Source of the DNA: Vibrio algicola
GTDB lineage: Bacteria; Pseudomonadota; Gammaproteobacteria; Enterobacterales; Vibrionaceae
Direction: 5' to 3'
NCBI RefSeq assembly: GCF_009601765.2
Contig: NZ_CP045699.1
Location: 310,001-374,000, forward strand
Length of the DNA: 64,000 nt
The notes under the pieces are model-generated. The model was not told the origin of the DNA. It saw only the letters and a program-made list of their open reading frames with translations, and did not search any database. Position numbers and translations under genes: made by a program. Positions 59,749 to 64,000 of this stretch are shown here, in pieces; within the stretch, counting starts at the first letter, position 1; each line of letters starts with the position of its first letter.

Positions 59749-60063
59749 ATAGCACAGCGACACACTGATCAAGAATGGCAAATATTTATTGAACAATCAC
59801 AATCAAGTTCATTGTCAAAGCTTGCATTTTGCAAGCTTAATGACCTCAACCCATCAACGTATTATGCTAAGCGCAAGCAATTCACAGAAACGCTCATGCC
59901 TCAAGGTTTTGTTAAAGCCGAAGTCGTTGAAAAGACCACAAAGTATCAAGCCACTCACACTGCCGTTGCCAACATGACATTACTGGTAAAAAATGTTGAG
60001 CTGAGCATCCCACAAGGAACACCAGCAACCTATCTTGCAGAACTTATCGGTGCACTATCATGA
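59749..60063 (+). CDS. tnpA: IS66 accessory protein TnpA, apparent AUA start
   Basis: A 104-residue helix-turn-helix-like accessory protein of IS66. The conserved frame reads (I/M)AQRHTDQEWQIFIEQ from 59749, where the start codon is ATA. AGGAG lies 7 bases upstream, exactly where a ribosome site should be, so an ATG changed to ATA is likely. The next in-frame start-like codon (TTG at 59812) would remove 21 residues. The stop overlaps tnpB (ATGA). Confidence 0.8.
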   Translation: MAQRHTDQEWQIFIEQSQSSSLSKLAFCKLNDLNPSTYYAKRKQFTETLMPQGFVKAEVVEKTTKYQATHTAVANMTLLVKNVELSIPQGTPATYLAELIGALS

Positions 60064-60413
60064 AACACATGCTCTGCGCCCCTGAGATTTATTTATATCG
60101 TGAAAGCATCGATTTTAGAAAGTCCATTAACGGCCTTGCCGCGATTATCGAAAGTGATACCAGTTTGCCTCTTGGCAGCGGTGCATTGTTCCTATTTACC
60201 AATAAACAACGCGATAAAATCAAAGTGCTGTACTGGGATAAAACAGGCTTTGCACTTTGGTATAAGCGTCTCGAAAAAGCCAAATACAAATGGCCTTACA
60301 AAGAGAAAAATCCGGTATTTACGCTTACTCAATTCGAGCTTGGTAGACTGCTTTCTGGTTTCACGATTATCGGCCGCAAACCCATTGAAATGAACGACTT
60401 TACAATGACTTAA
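60060..60413 (+). CDS. tnpB: IS66 accessory protein TnpB
   Basis: A 117-residue IS66 Orf2 protein: PEIYLYRESIDFRKSINGLA, GALFLFTNKQRDKIKVLYWD and GFALWYKRLEKAKYKWP are the family hallmarks. It is needed for IS66 transposition, mechanism unknown. Intact; overlaps tnpA by 4 bases. Confidence 0.95.
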   Translation: MKHMLCAPEIYLYRESIDFRKSINGLAAIIESDTSLPLGSGALFLFTNKQRDKIKVLYWDKTGFALWYKRLEKAKYKWPYKEKNPVFTLTQFELGRLLSGFTIIGRKPIEMNDFTMT

Positions 60414-60473
60414 ACGATAATAAAGACGTATCCACCAAGCATTAATGGCATGATATTTAGTATAATAAATATC

Positions 60474-62005
60474 ATGAAAAAGACGCCAGATATCAACCCG
60501 GAAAGTCAAAATATTGCCGAGCTACAAGCGATGGTAAAAACACTGATATCTGAGAAAAGTGAGTGGAAACAAGAACGCCAATCGTTGCTTGAACAACTCA
60601 AGCTTGCCTTCGACCGTCAGTTCGCCAAACGCTCAGAAGCATTAAAACCTTACGATGATGCTCAAGGCGATCTCTTCAACGAAGTGGAATGTGAAGCGGC
60701 GGCGGAAGAAGAAGTTGAAATAACGACAACGACCACAACGACTAAAAAACGTGGTAAACGCAAACCACTACCGAAAACGCTACCTCGAGATATTATCGAA
60801 CTCGATTTAGACGATGATGAAAAAGAATGCCCATGTTGTCAGCATAGCCTGCATAAAATCGGTGAAGACCGCAGCGAAAAGCTGGAGTTCACGCCAGCGG
60901 TACTCAAAGTGCTAGAATATGTTCGTCCTAAGTATGCTTGTCGCGAGTGCGAAAAAACGAAAGACAACTGCCACATCATTCAAAAACCGGCACCGGTGAG
61001 CATTATTCCTAAGAGCTTCGCCACAGAAAGCTTGCTGGCCAATATTATCCTTGGTAAATACCGATATGCGATGCCACTTTATCGCCAAGAATCACTGTTT
61101 AGCCAATCGGGTATCGAGTTATCGCGCACAACTATGGCAGGTGGGTTATCCAAGTCAGTGAGAAGTTCAGCCCTCTTTATGAAGCCTTAAAACTGTACTT
61201 ACTCAAACAAGTCGTGGTGCAGGCAGATGAAACGCCGCTCAACGTGCTCAAAGAAGATAAAAAATGTTATATGTGGCTCTACTGTTCAGGGGCAGACTCA
61301 CCAGAGGCGGCACTCCCACATGTTAACAATATTGCCTTATACGACTATCAAAATAGTCGCGCGAAAGCATGCCCTATGAATTTTTTAGGTCACTATGATG
61401 GTTATCTACAAACGGATGGATATAGGGCTTATGATGGTCTTCATCGCGTAACGAATGTGGGCTGTCTGGCTCATGCCAGACGTAAATTCATGGACGCGAA
61501 AAAGCTTCAAGGCAAAGGTAAGTCGGGCAAAGCGGATATAGCACTGGCAAAAATCCAAAAGCTCTATGGGATTGAATCTCGCCTAAAAGGCGCGAATGCC
61601 GAAAAACGAAAAGCAGAACGTCAAACGGTCGCCAAGCCCATACTAGATGAGTTTTACGAATGGATGACCACTCAGAAAGTAGTCGAATCTAGCACATTGG
61701 GTAAAGCGATAAAATACACGCTTAGGCAATGGCCAAAACTCAGTCGTTATATCGATGATGGTCACTTATCTATAGACAATAATCGCGCTGAACGGGCAAT
61801 TAAATCGCTGGTTATTGGCAGAAAAAACTGGCTCTTCTCTACTAATCCCAACGGGGCGGAAGCAAGTGCGATGCTTTACAGCATCGTCGAGACAGCGAAA
61901 GCCAACGGTTTAATCCTCTATGACTACTTGGTCAAATGCATGCAGGAACTGGCGAAAGCTGAGCCAGATATCGATGCAATTCTGCCATGGAATTTCAAAC
62001 ATTAA
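60474..62005 (+). pseudogene. tnpC: IS66 transposase TnpC, frameshifted
   Basis: DDE transposase of IS66. The N-terminal part (MKKTPDINPESQ, leucine-rich coiled coil, a zinc-binding region CPCCQHSL/YACRECEK) runs to a stop at 61190. The continuation starts in another frame: WVIQVSEKFSPLYEALK from about 61142, then QADETPLNVL, LQTDGYRAYDGL, GCLAHARRKF and SIDNNRAERAIK with the DDE residues. The break is a single missing base next to ATGGCAGGTGG (61134-61144). Confidence 0.92.
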
Positions 62006-62132
62006 TAATATCGCCCCGTGGGTTCATGGGGCGGATACATTGGTTCAGACGTACTCCTTAATAGCAAAACGTCAGACAACCTCGCTTTAGAGCTAATAAC
62101 AATTTACTTATGGTCTGTTACTTTTTTGGGGC

Positions 62133-62156
62133 AAAAAAGCTACCATCCATGGTGGC
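62133..62156 (-). terminator. Likely terminator of the adhesin gene
   Basis: On the minus strand GCCACCAT-GG-ATGGTAGC followed by TTTTTT: 8-base arms with one mismatch, tight loop, six T's, about 20 bases past the adhesin stop. Confidence 0.75.
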
Positions 62157-62176
62157 AGGACTAACAAAAATTCGTC

Positions 62177-64000
62177 TTAAAACTCGTAACCTACACCGGC
62201 GTAGCTAGTTACTTGCTCTGAACCAGTATCGTAAGCGCCACCTAATTTAACTGTTAGTGACTCATTGATACGGTAGCCAGAACCGATTGCAATTGCATTT
62301 GCATCACCAGAATGACCTACTGCAGCCGTCATGTTAATTTTACCCACACCGTATGGGCTAACTAAACCAGCGAACGCACCTGCTTGGGCCATTGAGCCAT
62401 CAATTTTCTTCGCTTGTGCTTCCAAGTCAGATCTAAGACCATCGATTTCTTTCTTGTTGTCAGCGATATTTGCAGTATTTTTATCTATTGCACCACTATT
62501 ACTAGCAACTCTAGAAGTTATAGTTTCAATTGAACTATAGTTTTGTGCGGTACTAGGTGCATATGTTGGAGCTGGAGCACTTTGTCTAGTCACGTTTTGA
62601 TCATCAGTGGCATCACCAGACATGGCCCAAAGATCAGCTTTGCTGTACTTACTAGTCAAAGCATCTTTTTGAAGATCTGCATTGTTACGAGTATCCGCAT
62701 GACCAAGAATTCGGTCACCATTTTGAAGTTGATCTGGACCTCGTACATCTGGCTGACCATCTTTTCTCACAACGATGGCGTATTCCCCTAATTTAGTAGG
62801 TGGTAACGCCTGCCCTGTAATCGTCCCCTCCGTACCCGTAACTATATGCTGAGCAACCGGCACTTCATTACCAGAAGCTACTGGTGCAACTAAACGTTGA
62901 GGATGAGCCACTGGTATCAATGTACCTTCCGGTGTTTTTTGCGGTGCAACCAACGCTGTTGGATGAGCAACCGGCACTTCATTACCAGAAGCTACTGGTG
63001 CAACTAAACGTTGAGGATGAGCCACTGGTATCAATGTGCCTTCCGGTGTTTTTTGTGGTGCAACCAACGCTGTTGGATGAGCAACCGGCACTTCATTACC
63101 AGAAGCTACTGGTGCAACTAAACGTTGAGGATGAGCCACTGGTATCAATGTGCCTTCCGGTGTTTTTTGCGGTGCAACCAACGCTGTTGGATGAGCAACC
63201 GGCACTTCATTACCAGAAGCTACTGGTGCAACTAAACGTTGAGGATGAGACACTGGTATCAATGTGCCTTCCGGTGTTTTTTGCGGTGCAACCAACGCTG
63301 TTGGATGAGCAACCGGCACTTCATTACCAGAAGCTACTGGTGCAACTAAACGTTGAGGATGAGCCACTGGTATCAATGTGCCTTCCGGTGTTTTTTGTGG
63401 TGCAACCAACGCTGTTGGATGAGCAACCGGCACTTCATTACCAGAAGCTACTGGTGCAACTAAACGTTGAGGATGAGCCACTGGTATCAATGTGCCTTCC
63501 GGTGTTTTTTGCGGTGCAACCAACGCTGTTGGATGAGCAACCGGCACTTCATTACCAGAAGCTACTGGTGCAACTAAACGTTGAGGATGAGACACTGGTA
63601 TCAATGTGCCTTCCGGTGTTTTTTGCGGTGCAACCAACGCTGTTGGATGAGCAACCGGCACTTCATTACCAGAAGCTACTGGTGCAACTAAACGTTGAGG
63701 ATGAGCCACTGGTATCAATGTTCCTTCCGGTGTTTTTTGCGGTGCAACCAACGCTGTTGGATGAGCAACCGGCACTTCATTACCAGAAGCTACTGGTGCA
63801 ACTAAACGTTGAGGATGAGACACTGGTATCAATGTGCCTTCCGGTGTTTTTTGCGGTGCAACCAACGCTGTTGGATGAGCAACCGGCACTTCATTACCAG
63901 AAGCTACTGGTGCAACTAAACGTTGAGGATGAGACACTGGTATCAATGTGCCTTCCGGTGTTTTTTGCGGTGCAACCAACGCTGTTGGATGAGCCATTGC
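62177..64000 (-). CDS. Trimeric autotransporter adhesin (YadA-type anchor), N-terminus beyond window
   Basis: At least 606 codons; the gene probably continues past the window edge. From N to C: ten 38-residue repeats (residues 1-380); a unique region (VAQHIVTGTEGTITGQ to about 500) including NGDRILGHADTRNNADLQ; a coiled-coil stalk with heptads (IETITSRVASNSGAIDKNTA, KKEIDGLRSDLEAQAKKI); and a YadA anchor (AGLVSPYGVGKINMTAAVG to the terminal YAGVGYEF). Type Vc proteins form trimers whose anchors make one 12-strand barrel and display the passenger for adhesion. The ATG at 63997 replaces the GTT of the other repeats, so it could be a chance start. No signal peptide is visible, so the true start lies outside. 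Confidence 0.85.
   Translation of the reverse strand, partial: AMAHPTALVAPQKTPEGTLIPVSHPQRLVAPVASGNEVPVAHPTALVAPQKTPEGTLIPVSHPQRLVAPVASGNEVPVAHPTALVAPQKTPEGTLIPVAHPQRLVAPVASGNEVPVAHPTALVAPQKTPEGTLIPVSHPQRLVAPVASGNEVPVAHPTALVAPQKTPEGTLIPVAHPQRLVAPVASGNEVPVAHPTALVAPQKTPEGTLIPVAHPQRLVAPVASGNEVPVAHPTALVAPQKTPEGTLIPVSHPQRLVAPVASGNEVPVAHPTALVAPQKTPEGTLIPVAHPQRLVAPVASGNEVPVAHPTALVAPQKTPEGTLIPVAHPQRLVAPVASGNEVPVAHPTALVAPQKTPEGTLIPVAHPQRLVAPVASGNEVPVAQHIVTGTEGTITGQALPPTKLGEYAIVVRKDGQPDVRGPDQLQNGDRILGHADTRNNADLQKDALTSKYSKADLWAMSGDATDDQNVTRQSAPAPTYAPSTAQNYSSIETITSRVASNSGAIDKNTANIADNKKEIDGLRSDLEAQAKKIDGSMAQAGAFAGLVSPYGVGKINMTAAVGHSGDANAIAIGSGYRINESLTVKLGGAYDTGSEQVTSYAGVGYEF
62858..63997 (-). repeat. Ten tandem 114-bp repeats encoding 38-residue units
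   Basis: Each unit encodes VAHPTALVAPQKTPEGTLIP followed by V(A/S)HPQRLVAPVASGNEVP. Copies differ at only a few bases; the main variable site is Ala/Ser in the second half (order from the window edge S S A S A A S A A A). The two halves of the unit resemble each other, pointing to an older duplication inside the unit. Confidence 0.97.

Larger units (their letters stand above)
59669..62038 (+). mobile_element. IS66 family insertion sequence, probably inactive
   Basis: About 2,370 bases with the three-gene IS66 layout tnpA-tnpB-tnpC. The left end GTAAGCGCATCATAAAACCC and the right end (reverse complement) GTATCCGCCCCATGAACCCA agree at about 13 of 20 positions, with GTA...CGC...CAT..AA as the shared core. 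IS66 normally makes 8-base target duplications, but the flanks (GTTAATTC left, ATTGGTTC right) do not match. tnpC is frameshifted and tnpA lacks a normal start. Confidence 0.88.

Noticed and set aside
59661..62046. 8-base target duplication of IS66
   Set aside because: Left flank GTTAATTC and right flank ATTGGTTC differ at too many positions.
62858..63997. Tandem 114-bp array as a CRISPR
   Set aside because: Units are contiguous, in frame and coding, with no unique spacers.

Overview
The window looks like a chromosomal segment of a Vibrio-type gammaproteobacterium (Vibrionaceae). The clearest signs are a LuxR/HapR/OpaR-type quorum-sensing regulator beside hpt, the pilABCD-coaE-zapD-yacG block, ERIC-type intergenic repeats, and the order sfsA-dksA-gluQ-pcnB-folK-panB-panC. 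Almost all of it is core genome. No rRNA, tRNA or CRISPR array was seen.

Layout. 0-2.6 kb: the first codons of mnmH (leaving the window), then ugd and a DHH phosphoesterase. 2.8-5.9 kb (minus): yibN-like rhodanese, secB, gpsA, cysE. 6.3-11.2 kb (plus): a glycolipid cassette (GT2 polyprenyl-phosphate glycosyltransferase, VTT-domain membrane protein, two ArnT-like GT39 transferases) sitting between the yibN group and gpmM-envC. 14.7-18.2 kb: MATE exporter (minus) and groES-groEL behind a sigma32-like promoter. 18.4-21.4 kb: a ModF-like double ABC ATPase, a 45-codon small gene and acuI. 21.9-28 kb (minus): yacG, zapD, coaE and pilD-C-B-A. 28.7-37.2 kb: a DUF547 protein, then pdhR, aceE, aceF and lpdA with a perfect PdhR operator. 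37.3-42.3 kb: luxR/hapR, hpt, carbonic anhydrase, yadG-yadH and a lipoprotein. 42.6-48.8 kb (minus): panC, panB, folK, pcnB, gluQ, dksA, sfsA. 48.9-56.3 kb (plus): hrpB, mrcB and a patatin/beta-barrel (type Vd) protein.

56.6-64 kb is the disturbed end. acnB is split by two frameshifts. A gene remnant is cut by an IS66 element that is itself damaged. The window then ends inside a trimeric autotransporter adhesin (minus strand) carrying ten almost identical 114-bp repeats.

How the genes fit together: pdhR-aceEF-lpdA and acnB feed and run the TCA cycle; pilABCD builds the type IV pilus; the GT2/VTT/GT39 cassette has the parts of a make-flip-transfer lipid-linked sugar pathway; mrcB, envC and zapD serve cell wall and division; panB/panC and coaE belong to CoA synthesis. 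Non-routine observations include a non-AUG (AUC) start for pcnB, a ModF with one dead ATP site, the repeat stalk of the adhesin, the clustered indels at 58.5-61.2 kb, and an overlooked 45-residue protein. All calls are from reading sequence and remembered family features; no search was run.
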